Shown piece after piece: positions 8,606-16,373 of a stretch of DNA of 64,000 nucleotides. The notes below the pieces were generated by a model. It did not search any database, was not told the DNA's origin, and was given only the letters and a program-made list of their open reading frames with translations. How positions within the stretch are numbered: the stretch's first letter is position 1; the number at the start of each line of letters is the position of its first letter. Position numbers and translations under genes: made by a program. Location: positions 25,841 to 89,840 of the forward strand of contig JAVBOK010000049.1 in NCBI GenBank assembly GCA_031550605.1. The letters are read 5' to 3'. The stretch comes from FLUQ01 sp031550605. Its GTDB lineage: Bacteria > Desulfobacterota > Desulfovibrionia > Desulfovibrionales > Desulfovibrionaceae.

Positions 8606-9361
8606 CTATTTTCCCGAAGACAGATGTTTTTTCTTCAGCGCTTCCCAATAGGGATCCTTTTTCAGCAGCCGGTACCCTTCATTGATCAGCTTGTGCAACG
8701 CCGCGTCCTCATTGCGCATGGCCACGCCGAAATTGTCCCCGGGCGCGAATTCGCCGATGATTTTCACCGGTTTTTTGGCCTTGTTGATGGCGTCTTCGGC
8801 CGGGGCGGAATCAATGCCCGCGGCGTCGATGCGGCCGTTGACCAGATCCTCCACGGCCATGGGCGCGGAATCGTAATAGCGCAGATCGTAATTCCACGCG
8901 TTCTTGTCGCGGTTGGCGGCCAGCCATTCCGCTTCGTTGGTGCCGCGCTGGGCGCCCAGCTTTTTTTTGCCCGTCAGGATCTGCTCTTTGGTCAGTTTGC
9001 TGTTTTTTTTCACCACCAGAACTTTCTGGATGGTGAAATACGGTTCGGAAAAAGTGACCCTGGCCGCGCGTTCCGGCGAAATGCTCATGCCGGAACAGAC
9101 CATGTCGATTTTTTTTGCCAGCAGATCGGGGATGATGCCGTTCCAGTCCATGGGCTTGTGGGTGACGGTGAAACCCATTTTTTTGGCGATCCAGTTCATG
9201 GAATCGACATCGAACCCGGCGGGTTTGCCGGTCTTGTCCACATACGCGAAGGGCGGATAGTTGGCGTCAATGCCGTTGATGTAGGCGGCGGCGGACGAAG
9301 CCCCGGCAAAGGCCAGGGTCACCAGGACGGCTGCGGCCATGGCCAGAATACGTTTGCGCAT
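8606..9361 (-). CDS. Polar amino acid ABC transporter substrate-binding protein
   Basis: 251 residues with a Sec signal peptide (about 1-24, ending SSAAA). The mature protein is a bacterial extracellular solute-binding protein family 3 (SBP_bac_3) fold: the N-lobe start INGIDANYPPFAY, the DLLAKKIDMVCSGMSISPER segment typical of this family, and the PFGVAM-like DNFGVAMRNED strand in the second lobe. It acts in the periplasm and hands its ligand to the two permeases encoded downstream. The start codon lies 48 bases after the stop of the FAA-hydrolase-family gene, so the two are probably co-transcribed. Ligand specificity is not predictable by eye. Confidence 0.93.
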   Translation of the reverse strand: MRKRILAMAAAVLVTLAFAGASSAAAYINGIDANYPPFAYVDKTGKPAGFDVDSMNWIAKKMGFTVTHKPMDWNGIIPDLLAKKIDMVCSGMSISPERAARVTFSEPYFTIQKVLVVKKNSKLTKEQILTGKKKLGAQRGTNEAEWLAANRDKNAWNYDLRYYDSAPMAVEDLVNGRIDAAGIDSAPAEDAINKAKKPVKIIGEFAPGDNFGVAMRNEDAALHKLINEGYRLLKKDPYWEALKKKHLSSGK

Positions 9362-9409
9362 CGGCGGCTCCTTGGGTGTGAGGGACAGGGAAAGTACATT
9401 CCGATTACG

Positions 9410-10321
9410 TCACTTTATGGTGTTTTTCAAGGTGCCCAGGCCCTGGATGGACATTTCCATCACGTCGCCCTTTTTCAGGAATTTCGGCGGGGTGAAGCCC
9501 ATGCCCACACCGGGGCAGGTGCCGGTGGCAATGATGTCGCCGGCCAGCAGCCGCGTGCCTTTGGACAGGGTGGCGATGATGGTCGGGATGTCGAAAATCA
9601 TCAGTCTGGTGTTTGACTGCTGCCGCGTTTCGCCGTTGACCAGGCCCAGAAGATCCAGATTCTGGGGGTCGGGCACGCTGTCCTTCGTCACCAGGTACGG
9701 TCCGAAAGGCGCGGACTCGTCCAGACATTTGCCGCTGAACCACTGGGACGTGCGTTTTTGCAGGTCGCGGGCGGACAGATCGTTGATGATGGAATAGCCG
9801 AACACGTGTTCGTAAGCCTTTTCTTTGGGAATATCTTTGCCGTCCCTGCCGATGATGACGGCCAGTTCCGTTTCGTAGTCATAGCAGGCGGTTTCGTTTT
9901 CGTGTCCGTCGATGGCCGCGCCCGGGTCCGCGATGGCGGTAAAGGGCTTGGTGAACAGGATGGGGAAGGCCGGCGCGGCGTTCTTTCCGTCCTTCGCCTG
10001 TTCGAATTCCTGTATATGGTCGAAATAGTTGAGTCCCACGCAAAGGATATTGCGTGGCGGGTTCTTGTACGGGGCGAGCAGGGTCACGCTTTCCAGCGGA
10101 GCAAAGGCCGGGCAGGCGGCGTCGGCCTCGGCCGTGCTCAGCAGGTTTTTGACGGCGGATAAAACCGCATCGCCCCCGGCCACCACTTCCAGCATGGTTT
10201 CGGGCGCGCGGGCCGCTCCGTAGCGTTTCGCGGCGCCGGACAGGCAGAGCACCCGTCTGCCGTCTCTGGCAAGTGCGCCGACCCGCGTTGCGCCGTCTTT
10301 GGAAAAGGTCAGTAGATGCAT
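9410..10321 (-). CDS. Fumarylacetoacetate hydrolase family protein
   Basis: 303 residues. The start ATG at 10321 has AAGGGGAC upstream. A longer reading to 10486 runs into the divergent promoter region. The C-terminal two thirds carries the FAH fold with its metal ligands and fingerprints: YDYETELAVIIGR, GYSIINDLSARDLQ, SGKCLDESAPFGPYLV and ATGTCPGVGMG. Family members hydrolyse or decarboxylate C-C bonds in acylpyruvates and 2-hydroxy-dienoates. The exact substrate here is unknown. It is the first gene of the minus-strand operon with the amino acid importer, which suggests that the enzyme acts on a product derived from the imported compound. That link is inferred from gene order only. Confidence 0.9.
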   Translation of the reverse strand: MHLLTFSKDGATRVGALARDGRRVLCLSGAAKRYGAARAPETMLEVVAGGDAVLSAVKNLLSTAEADAACPAFAPLESVTLLAPYKNPPRNILCVGLNYFDHIQEFEQAKDGKNAAPAFPILFTKPFTAIADPGAAIDGHENETACYDYETELAVIIGRDGKDIPKEKAYEHVFGYSIINDLSARDLQKRTSQWFSGKCLDESAPFGPYLVTKDSVPDPQNLDLLGLVNGETRQQSNTRLMIFDIPTIIATLSKGTRLLAGDIIATGTCPGVGMGFTPPKFLKKGDVMEMSIQGLGTLKNTIK

Positions 10322-10414
10322 AACAGTCCCCTTTGTGGGCTTCATGATGTGGACCGGACATACTCGCCCAAAACGCGGTATTTTTCCAGTCCGGAAAACG
10401 CGCCCGGCGGATGC

Positions 10415-10442
10415 TTGCCGTCCGGCCCCGGTCGTGTATGAT
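10415..10442 (+). promoter_or_regulatory. Candidate sigma-70 promoter of the flavoredoxin gene
   Basis: TTGCCG, 16 bases, then TATGAT (4/6 and 5/6 consensus matches), about 85 bases before the flavoredoxin start and within the divergent gap shared with the FAA-hydrolase-family gene. Confidence 0.5.
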
Positions 10443-10527
10443 GGAAAGGTCGGGCGCTGCGCCGCCCGTGTCTTTGCGTTCCGCAACGGCCGGTTGCGGG
10501 CGCGCTACCCAGCCAGAGGAGGCTGCC

Positions 10528-11112
10528 ATGAAAAAATCCCTCGGCCCGCAAACACTGGTGTACCCCATGCCCGCCTTTCTGGTCGGCACCTACGACGAAA
10601 CAGGCAGGGCCAATATCATGACCGCCGCCTGGGGCGGCATCTGCTGTTCCGAACCGCCCCTGCTGGCGGTTTCCATACGCAAGAACCGCAAGACCTATGA
10701 AGCCCTTGTCGCGCGAAAGGCCTTCACCATCAGCATTCCTTCCGGGCAGCTGGCGGCGCAGACGGACTTTGCGGGCATCGCCACGGGCCGCAACACGGAC
10801 AAGTTCGCGCAGCTGAACCTGACGCCCGCGCGCGGTGCCTTCGCGGACGCCCCCTATGTGGAGGAATGCCCTGTGGTGCTGGAACTGGTGGTGCATTCGT
10901 CGCAGGATCTCGGGTCTCACGTGCAGTTCATCGGCGAGATCAAGGACGTGAAGATTGACGAAGATTGCCTGAACGAAGCGGGCAAACCCGACATCGCCCT
11001 GGTGAATCCCCTGCTGTACGACGGGGGAGGCCGTGAGTACCGGCATGTGGGGTCCGCCGCGGGCAAAGCCTTTGCGGGAGGAAAAATCTTCTGGGAAAAG
11101 AGCGAGGAATAA
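10528..11112 (+). CDS. Flavoredoxin / flavin reductase-like protein
   Basis: 194 residues. The ATG at 10528 follows AGAGGAGG. The protein begins KKSLGPQTLVYPMPAFLVGT and contains NIMTAAWGGICCSEPPLLAV and KAFTISIPS, the hallmarks of the FMN-binding flavin reductase-like split-barrel family and specifically of flavoredoxins described from Desulfovibrio. Those are soluble FMN proteins that pass electrons in sulfite or thiosulfate metabolism. It lies alone between divergent and convergent neighbours. The physiological donor and acceptor cannot be read from sequence. The assignment to the family is strong and supports the proposed taxonomy. Confidence 0.9.
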   Translation: MKKSLGPQTLVYPMPAFLVGTYDETGRANIMTAAWGGICCSEPPLLAVSIRKNRKTYEALVARKAFTISIPSGQLAAQTDFAGIATGRNTDKFAQLNLTPARGAFADAPYVEECPVVLELVVHSSQDLGSHVQFIGEIKDVKIDEDCLNEAGKPDIALVNPLLYDGGGREYRHVGSAAGKAFAGGKIFWEKSEE

Positions 11113-11119
11113 AGTGTCC

Positions 11120-11140
11120 CCGCGTGCAACGCGCACGCGG
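11120..11140 (+). terminator. Hairpin after the flavoredoxin gene
   Basis: A perfect 8-bp stem (CCGCGTGC / GCACGCGG) with a 5-base loop starts 8 bases after the stop. It lacks a U-tract. Confidence 0.4.
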
Positions 11141-11195
11141 ATCTGTCCCCGGAACCTCGCCCCGGAACGGCTTCAGGCGGATTTTGCCCGCTGTT

Positions 11196-11239
11196 GGAGC
11201 AGTGTGCCTTTGAAGTTACCCATACGGGCACAATGCTCC
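11196..11239. repeat. Inverted repeat in the gap between flavoredoxin and waaA
   Basis: GGAGCA-g-TGTGCC pairs with GGCACA-a-TGCTCC across 18 bases. Part of the loop (GCCTTTGAAGTT) recurs near 58850 (GCCTTTGAAATT), so this is probably a degenerate member of the repeat B family. The remaining 11240-11350 is GC-rich with no recognisable gene. Confidence 0.4.
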
Positions 11240-11350
11240 GGCCTTGCGAAGCGCGGGGTGGCACGGCCCGCGGGAGTGGCGCAAGCGGGTTGTATTCGCC
11301 CTTGCGCGACAGGCGCGAAGCGAAACTGCTCCAGCGTACGCCGGAGGCGC

Positions 11351-12697
11351 TCAGCGTTCCAGCATGGCGCGCACCAGATCCCCCGCCGCGCGGGCGCCGC
11401 CCCGGCGGGGGGCCAGGTACGCGGCCGTCCGCCGGGCGCCGCGCTCGCGCGGAACCGGGCGCGCCAGCGCGTCCAGCAGGGCCGGGGCCAGGGCGTCCGC
11501 GTCCGGCACGCGCCGGGCCAGGCCTTCGCGGAAAAAATCTTCCCCCACCCAGGCGAAATTCTTCAGATGCGGGCCCACCACCGGCACATGGCCGAGCACC
11601 GCCGGTTCCAGAAAATTCTGGCCGCCCAGGGGGGCCAGGCTGCCGCCGACGAATACCGCGTCCGCCCGGCTGTACAGGCTGCGCAGTTCTCCGAAACGGT
11701 CCCAGATGACGATGGAGCCCGGCCCGGCCGCCTGCCCCGAGGAGCGCAGCAGGATTGCGGGACGGGCCGCCGGCGGCCGGGAGGCGCGGCCTTTCGGGAT
11801 CCCGCCGGGGGGCGGCGGCCCGGTGGTTTTTTTCAGCCAGGCGTCCACGCGTTCCATGTGCCGGGGCGCAATGACGATCGCGGCTTGCGGGGCCTTTTCC
11901 CGCAGCGCCGCGACGACGGGCAGCAGCGCGTCTTCTTCCTCTTTGCGCACGGAGGCCAGCAGCAGCACGGGCAGGCCGTCCGGCAGGATATCCGGGAAAG
12001 GGCTGGCGAAAGGAAAGCCCGAATCCGCCGTTTCCGCGCCGGGCTCGCCCACGCCGTCAAATTTCATGTTGGGCATGAGCGCCACCCTGGCCGGACCGAA
12101 CAGCGCGGCAAAACGGGCAGCGTCCGCGTGTGACACGGCCAGAACCCGGCGCGGCGCGGCGCGGCGCCAGAGAAGGCCAAGCTTTCCGTACCCCCGCAGG
12201 CTTTTTTCCGACATTCTGCCGTTGATCAGGGCCACGGGAACATCGGTTTCCGCGCAGGCGGCGAGCAGGCCCGGCCAGAGTTCCGTTTCCAGCAGCACAA
12301 GCAGTTTCGGCGCGGCCAGATCAAGAGCCCGGCGCATCAGCGCGGGTTCGTCGAAAGGAAAAAAGCGTGTGAAAATGGTAAGATGGGGTGATTCTCCCGC
12401 GATCCGCAGCCGGGCCGCCTCCAGGGTGTCCAGGCCCTGGCGGGTGCAGCTGGTGCACAAGATGCGCAGGGGCTCTGCGCAACGCGCCAGTTCGTCCAGA
12501 AGCTGCCGGGCTAGAAAGGCTTCGCCTCCGGACGCGGCCTGTATCCACAGGTCCGCGGGGGGCGTCCAGTCCGGCGGGACCAGGCGCTGGCCGATGCCGT
12601 CGGCAAGACGGCGCTGGCGGCGCAGAAACGGGCGCGCGGCGCGCCAGGCCAGGCCGTACAGGCCGAGCAGCGCGCGGAGTGCGGCGGGCGCTTTCAC
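11351..12697 (-). CDS. waaA: 3-deoxy-D-manno-octulosonic acid (Kdo) transferase
   Basis: 448 residues of the WaaA/KdtA glycosyltransferase family, which adds Kdo from CMP-Kdo to lipid IVA at the cytoplasmic face of the inner membrane. Recognisable parts are the N-terminal basic membrane-proximal segment, WIQAASGGEAFLARQLL (the family SxGE motif), LVLLETELWPGLL, VALINGRMSEKS and the late EPAVLGHVPVVGPHLKNF. The start is a GTG at 12697 inside a GTGA overlap with the ddl stop, so the two are translationally coupled. Genes upstream are ddl and an HD protein, making a small envelope operon. The C-terminus is Ala/Arg-rich. Presence implies a lipopolysaccharide-bearing outer membrane. Confidence 0.9.
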   Translation of the reverse strand: MKAPAALRALLGLYGLAWRAARPFLRRQRRLADGIGQRLVPPDWTPPADLWIQAASGGEAFLARQLLDELARCAEPLRILCTSCTRQGLDTLEAARLRIAGESPHLTIFTRFFPFDEPALMRRALDLAAPKLLVLLETELWPGLLAACAETDVPVALINGRMSEKSLRGYGKLGLLWRRAAPRRVLAVSHADAARFAALFGPARVALMPNMKFDGVGEPGAETADSGFPFASPFPDILPDGLPVLLLASVRKEEEDALLPVVAALREKAPQAAIVIAPRHMERVDAWLKKTTGPPPPGGIPKGRASRPPAARPAILLRSSGQAAGPGSIVIWDRFGELRSLYSRADAVFVGGSLAPLGGQNFLEPAVLGHVPVVGPHLKNFAWVGEDFFREGLARRVPDADALAPALLDALARPVPRERGARRTAAYLAPRRGGARAAGDLVRAMLER

Positions 12698-13629
12698 CGG
12701 GCCGCCCGCCCCCGGTCGGCAAGCCCCAGCGCGATCAGCCGTTCGACAAGCCGGTCAAAGGGGATGCCGGCTGCCGCGGCCTGCTGGGGCAGCAAACTGG
12801 TGGCGGTCATGCCGGGCAGGGTGTTGCTTTCAAGCAGCACGAACGAGCCGTCGGGCCGCAGAACGAAATCCGACCGGCTGTACCCGGAAAGGCCCAGCGC
12901 CCGATGCGCGGCCAACGCGGTTTTCTGGATGGCGGCCGTGACGCCGGCGGGCAACGGCGCGGGGCAGATTTCATCCGCGCCGCCTTTCTGGTACTTGCTG
13001 GCGTAATCAAAAAACACGTCGCTGGCCCTGGGCTTGATCAGGATGAGCGGCAGGGCTTCCTCGCCGCCCATGGGACCCAGCACTCCGCAGGTGACCTCAA
13101 CCCCGGACACGGCCGGTTCCACCAGAAATTCCCCGCCAAGGGCGAACAGACGGTCCAGGGCGGCGTCCAGATCCCCGGGCGCGGCCACGCGCTCCATGCC
13201 CAGGCTGGAGCCGCCCGTATTGCTTTTGATGAACAGGGGGCAGGCAAAGGGCGCTTGCCAGCCCTTTTCCGGCTTTCGGGTCAGCAGCATCCAGTCCGGC
13301 GTGGGCAGCCCGCGCCGCCGGAAAAGTTCCTTGGCCGCGGCCTTGTTCAGGGCCAGAAAGGATCCGGCCGGCCCGGAACCTTGATACGGGCAGTTTACGG
13401 CCTCCAGCATGGCCTGGATCAGCCCGTCCTCGCCCGGCGATCCGTGCAGGGCGATGAAGGCGAAATCGGCCTTTTCAGCCGAGGCAAGCAGTCCTTCCAG
13501 CGAAGATACGGGGTCGAACCGGGTGACGGAGTGTCCCAGGCGCGCAAGGGCCTGTTCCACCATTGCGGAACTGTTCAGCGAAACGTCACGCTCGCTTGAC
13601 CAGCCGCCCGCGATCAAAAGTATATTCAT
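12694..13629 (-). CDS. ddl: D-alanine--D-alanine ligase
   Basis: 311 residues, the normal Ddl length. The protein starts NILLIAGGWSSERDVSLNSS (the N-terminal serine/glutamate substrate loop) and carries the ATP-grasp elements FIKSNTGGSSLGM, FLVEPAVSGVEVTCGVLG and, near the C-terminus, SRSDFVLRPDGSFVLLESNT followed by LPGMTATSLLPQQAAAAGI. It joins two D-alanines for peptidoglycan precursors in the cytoplasm. Its ATG (13629) lies inside the 3' end of the HD gene (44-base overlap), and its stop overlaps the waaA GTG. Confidence 0.96.
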   Translation of the reverse strand: MNILLIAGGWSSERDVSLNSSAMVEQALARLGHSVTRFDPVSSLEGLLASAEKADFAFIALHGSPGEDGLIQAMLEAVNCPYQGSGPAGSFLALNKAAAKELFRRRGLPTPDWMLLTRKPEKGWQAPFACPLFIKSNTGGSSLGMERVAAPGDLDAALDRLFALGGEFLVEPAVSGVEVTCGVLGPMGGEEALPLILIKPRASDVFFDYASKYQKGGADEICPAPLPAGVTAAIQKTALAAHRALGLSGYSRSDFVLRPDGSFVLLESNTLPGMTATSLLPQQAAAAGIPFDRLVERLIALGLADRGRAAR

Positions 13630-14275
13630 GAAGAGGCATTCCCATACGGCGCGAAAGCGCCGCTTCTATGTCCAGGCCCTGCCGGTGCGACGCGGCGATG
13701 CGGGCTTTCGCGTCCTCCGTGTGGCCGTACCGTTCGACCAGGTCGGCGTAGCGTTCCTGCGCGGTGACCACGCGGTCGTGCATCACCCGTTTGTCCGCGT
13801 AGATGATGCAAAAGGGCAGCAACCACGCATCGACCGTCGCGTCAACATCCCATATCCAGCGCACGTGCTGGATGACCCCCTGGGCGATGCGGGGGTTGCG
13901 GGTTTCGTTCTGCACCCAGGCGCCGCCCAGCTGCGCGTGGCTGCCGCCGTGGTTCACGGTGTACATCTTGCCCAGATCGTGCAGCAGTCCGGCCGCCAGC
14001 ACGGACGGCACATGCAGTTTCGCGCCGGCCTGTTCCGCCTTTTCCGCGAGGCTTACGGCAAAAGACGCCACCACGCGCGAATGGTCGCGGATATGGTCGG
14101 GCATCGCGTATTTGTTCCACAATACCAGACAGTCTTCTTCAGAGGGCACGGCCCAGGCGGGGTTGGGTTCGACGATCACCGGGGGCAGTCCCCGGGGGAA
14201 CAGCGACCGCCGGGCGATCCTGTCGGGCAGGCGCACCGGTTCCTGATACCCTTTGAAAAGCGTGGCTTGGTTCAT
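13586..14275 (-). CDS. HD domain phosphohydrolase
   Basis: 229 residues. The ATG at 14275 is preceded by AAAGGATCG. An in-frame extension to 14395 would enter the lipoprotein gene and its terminator. The HD signature is complete: DHSRVVASFA (H), LLHDLGKMY (HD) and the distal metal ligand in IIYADKRVMHD. HD proteins hydrolyse phosphate esters of nucleotides or related metabolites. The short single-domain architecture resembles HDIG-type proteins, but the substrate is unknown. The long overlap with ddl indicates co-expression with cell wall synthesis genes. The gene follows the terminator at 14302-14333, so it probably has its own promoter that I could not identify. Confidence 0.85.
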   Translation of the reverse strand: MNQATLFKGYQEPVRLPDRIARRSLFPRGLPPVIVEPNPAWAVPSEEDCLVLWNKYAMPDHIRDHSRVVASFAVSLAEKAEQAGAKLHVPSVLAAGLLHDLGKMYTVNHGGSHAQLGGAWVQNETRNPRIAQGVIQHVRWIWDVDATVDAWLLPFCIIYADKRVMHDRVVTAQERYADLVERYGHTEDAKARIAASHRQGLDIEAALSRRMGMPLHEYTFDRGRLVKRA

Positions 14276-14301
14276 GAACGATCCTTTTGCGGGCAAACGA
14301 A

Positions 14302-14333
14302 CCGGACGCCGCCCCCTGCGGAGCGGCGTCCGG
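14302..14333 (-). terminator. Terminator of the acyl-carrier-protein operon
   Basis: A perfect 11-bp stem (CCGGACGCCGC / GCGGCGTCCGG) with a 10-base loop lies 6 bases beyond the stop of the last lipoprotein gene. On the minus strand the tail is TTCGTTT, and on the plus strand AATTTTT, so it could also act on plus-strand transcripts. Confidence 0.65.
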
Positions 14334-14339
14334 AATTTT

Positions 14340-14735
14340 TCACGCGCCGACGGCCTGCACCTTGATGGCATCCGCCAGCGCCTTGACCCAGACATTGTAG
14401 TTGGGGTGGATGTTCGTGCCGTCGTACATCATGTTCACGCTGTCGCGGTAGGCTATCTTGAAACTGCCCGCCGTATGGAAAATATCGACGACAACGGTAT
14501 GGCTGCGCACGGTGAGGGAAGCTTGCATCCGGCCTTCCCCCATGTCCTTGATTTTCCAGTTCTGCCGCATGCCGGCTTCTTCGATGGCGGCTTTCATCCC
14601 CGCCGGGGTCAGCGCGGGGTTGTTCACCGTCTCGTCAACGGTCCGGGGCGGCGTGAGGCCGCCGCAGCCCGCGCAGACGGCCAGCAGAAAAGCCAGCAGG
14701 CAAAGCGGAAGCGGCGCGCTGTATCTGTTTCGCAT
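14340..14735 (-). CDS. Lipoprotein of unknown function, paralogue of the next gene
   Basis: 131 residues beginning with a lipoprotein signal peptide (lipobox AVCAGC, cysteine about residue 28). The ATG at 14735 has GTGAGGA upstream. The mature part contains LTVRSHTVVVDIFHTAGSF and IAYRDSVNMMYDGTNIHPNY, which align well with the neighbouring 154-residue lipoprotein, so the two arose by tandem duplication. No enzymatic motif is visible. As the last gene of the ACP operon it probably acts at the outer or inner membrane surface on the product made or exported by that operon. I do not recognise a named family. Confidence 0.8.
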   Translation of the reverse strand: MRNRYSAPLPLCLLAFLLAVCAGCGGLTPPRTVDETVNNPALTPAGMKAAIEEAGMRQNWKIKDMGEGRMQASLTVRSHTVVVDIFHTAGSFKIAYRDSVNMMYDGTNIHPNYNVWVKALADAIKVQAVGA

Positions 14736-14743
14736 CTTGGTCC

Positions 14744-15208
14744 TCACATGCTCACGGCGCGTATCCGGATTTCTTCGGCCAGGGTTTTGACCCAGCTGTT
14801 GTATTGGGGGTGAATGATGCCGGCGGCGGCGTCGTATTCCATATTCACGCTGTCGCGGTATGCGATGGTGAAGCTCGTGGCGGTGTAGAAAATATCCACG
14901 ACCACCGTGTGGTTGCGGATGTTCAATGTGGCCTGGGCCTGGCCCTTGGCCGGATCCGGCGCGGAAGCTTTTGCCCGCTTGCCTTTGCCGTCGGCCGTCG
15001 GCTGCGGGGCAGCCACATCCCTGACGGCCCAGCCGCGTTTGATGCCGCCTTCCTTGATGCAGGTCCGCATTTTGTCCAAAGTCAGGTTCTTGTTGTCCAC
15101 CGACTGCACAACAGGGGTAAGAATGGGATCGCCCCGTCTGCACCCGACGGAAAAAACCAGCAGCAGGGCGAGCAGGCACAACGGAGCCGCGAGATATCTT
15201 TGGGGCAT
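14744..15208 (-). CDS. Lipoprotein of unknown function, paralogue of the adjacent gene
   Basis: 154 residues with a lipoprotein signal peptide (lipobox FSVGC, cysteine about residue 23) and the start codon preceded by AAGGAG. Compared with its neighbour it carries a 15-20 residue charged insert (around KGKRAKASAPDPAK) before the shared LNIRNHTVVVDIFYTATSF and IAYRDSVNMEYD segments. The gap to the acyltransferase gene upstream is 15 bases and to the paralogue 8 bases, so all belong to one transcript. Function is unknown. The conserved hydrophobic strand plus YRDSVN segment may be a small ligand-binding beta sandwich, but that is a guess. Confidence 0.8.
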   Translation of the reverse strand: MPQRYLAAPLCLLALLLVFSVGCRRGDPILTPVVQSVDNKNLTLDKMRTCIKEGGIKRGWAVRDVAAPQPTADGKGKRAKASAPDPAKGQAQATLNIRNHTVVVDIFYTATSFTIAYRDSVNMEYDAAAGIIHPQYNSWVKTLAEEIRIRAVSM

Positions 15209-15223
15209 GGGAATCTCCTTGGT

Positions 15224-15970
15224 TTAAGGGGCTTGCATCGCATTACGCATATCAGTCAGTACGGCTTTGCGCAAGGCGCGGGCCGCTCCATCGCCGTGAT
15301 GGCGGAAAGAGGCGGGATACACCGGGTCCAGCACGCGGATGTCGATGCTTCCGGTCCGTATCCAGGGGGTGCCGGGCGGCAGCACGCCGCCGCTGCCTCT
15401 GATGCGGACGGGCACCACGGGCAGACCGGCTTCCACGGCCGCGGCAAAGGCCCCGGCGTGGAAACGGCCGATCGTCCTGTCGCGGTCGGGGGACGGGTTG
15501 CGGTGCCCTTCCGGAAAAAAGACGATGCTGGCACCGCCGGCCGCGTCCGCGCGGACATGTTCCAGCACGGCTTCGCTGCTCAGTTCTTCCACGTTGATGA
15601 ACCGGGCGACGCGCATGAAAAGGCCGTAAAAGGGCAGCCGGAACGGCCAGGCCCGCACCGTGAAGACGATATTGGAATTGGGCGTCCGGGCCAGGCAATG
15701 GATGTCGAAAAAAGACTGATGGTTGGCCACGATGACGCAGGGTACGGGAAAATGCCCGCCCGGCGGTCCGCTGTAGCGCACGCGGGCCCAGGGCGCGATG
15801 CAGTATTTCCAGCCCGCGCCGTACAGATGGTTGACCCGGCGCACGGCGATGCGCGCGTTTTCCCCCCGCAGCCGCCCGCGGATCAGAAAATAGGGCAGAG
15901 TGAAAGGCACGGCCGCCGTCCAGGCGGCCAGGATGCAGTAAAAGAGGACATTGCGAAGGATGTGGCGCAT
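15224..15970 (-). CDS. Lysophospholipid acyltransferase family protein (PlsC-like)
   Basis: 248 residues. An N-terminal hydrophobic segment (about 5-30) precedes the acyltransferase signatures: motif I NHQSFFD (catalytic His and Asp) and motif III FFPEGHRNPSPDRD. Enzymes of this family transfer an acyl chain from acyl-ACP or acyl-CoA to lysophosphatidate or another acceptor at the inner membrane. Next to a dedicated ACP and ketosynthase it most likely moves the chain built on that ACP to a lipid acceptor. The ATG at 15970 has no good Shine-Dalgarno and lies 127 bases from the ACP gene, so the start is uncertain. The general PlsC house-keeping role cannot be excluded but fits the neighbourhood less well. 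Confidence 0.87.
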   Translation of the reverse strand: MRHILRNVLFYCILAAWTAAVPFTLPYFLIRGRLRGENARIAVRRVNHLYGAGWKYCIAPWARVRYSGPPGGHFPVPCVIVANHQSFFDIHCLARTPNSNIVFTVRAWPFRLPFYGLFMRVARFINVEELSSEAVLEHVRADAAGGASIVFFPEGHRNPSPDRDRTIGRFHAGAFAAAVEAGLPVVPVRIRGSGGVLPPGTPWIRTGSIDIRVLDPVYPASFRHHGDGAARALRKAVLTDMRNAMQAP

Positions 15971-16097
15971 AACTGTGGAAAAAAGCTTTCGCCGCCCCAA
16001 ACCTTTCCGGGGCGCCCGCCGGCATCCGCCGGGGCGGCGGCCGTGCATCGACGGCGGGACGCCGCCTGCGGGCATGTCTGGGGCAAGCCCCCGAAAA

Positions 16098-16373
16098 TCA
16101 CGCGGTCTCGGCTTCCAGAGCCAGCGGCACCCTGGCCAGGCGCAGCAGATAGCCGTGCAGGTCGCCCACGGTGCGGATGCCCCGCAGGGCCTCGTTGTCC
16201 CGCAGCTTGCGGCCGAAAGCCTGTTCCAGGGCCACAATCATGTCCACGGCATCCAGGCTGTCCAGTTCAAGGTCTTCGAAAAAATTGGTTTCCGGTTTCA
16301 GCCTGGCGCGGTCGAGTTCGAACTCTTCGGCCAGGGTTTTGTCGCACAGTTCGATAATCTCGCGGTCAGTCAT
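16098..16373 (-). CDS. Acyl carrier protein
   Basis: 91 residues. The phosphopantetheine attachment serine is S39 in LELDSLDAVDMIVALEQAF, a textbook ACP helix II. The preceding NFFEDLELDSL loop is also typical. It carries the growing acyl chain for the ketosynthase, ketoreductase and acyltransferase of this operon. The start ATG overlaps the ketosynthase stop by 8 bases. Because fabI lies elsewhere in the window and other fatty-acid genes are absent here, this is likely a second, specialised ACP rather than the house-keeping AcpP. That is inferred from context. Confidence 0.93.
   Translation of the reverse strand: MTDREIIELCDKTLAEEFELDRARLKPETNFFEDLELDSLDAVDMIVALEQAFGRKLRDNEALRGIRTVGDLHGYLLRLARVPLALEAETA

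Noticed and set aside
16023..16097. Possible small gene between the ACP and acyltransferase genes
   Set aside because: The minus-strand frame is Pro/Ala/Arg-rich with no start signal and looks like another intergenic repeat-type sequence.
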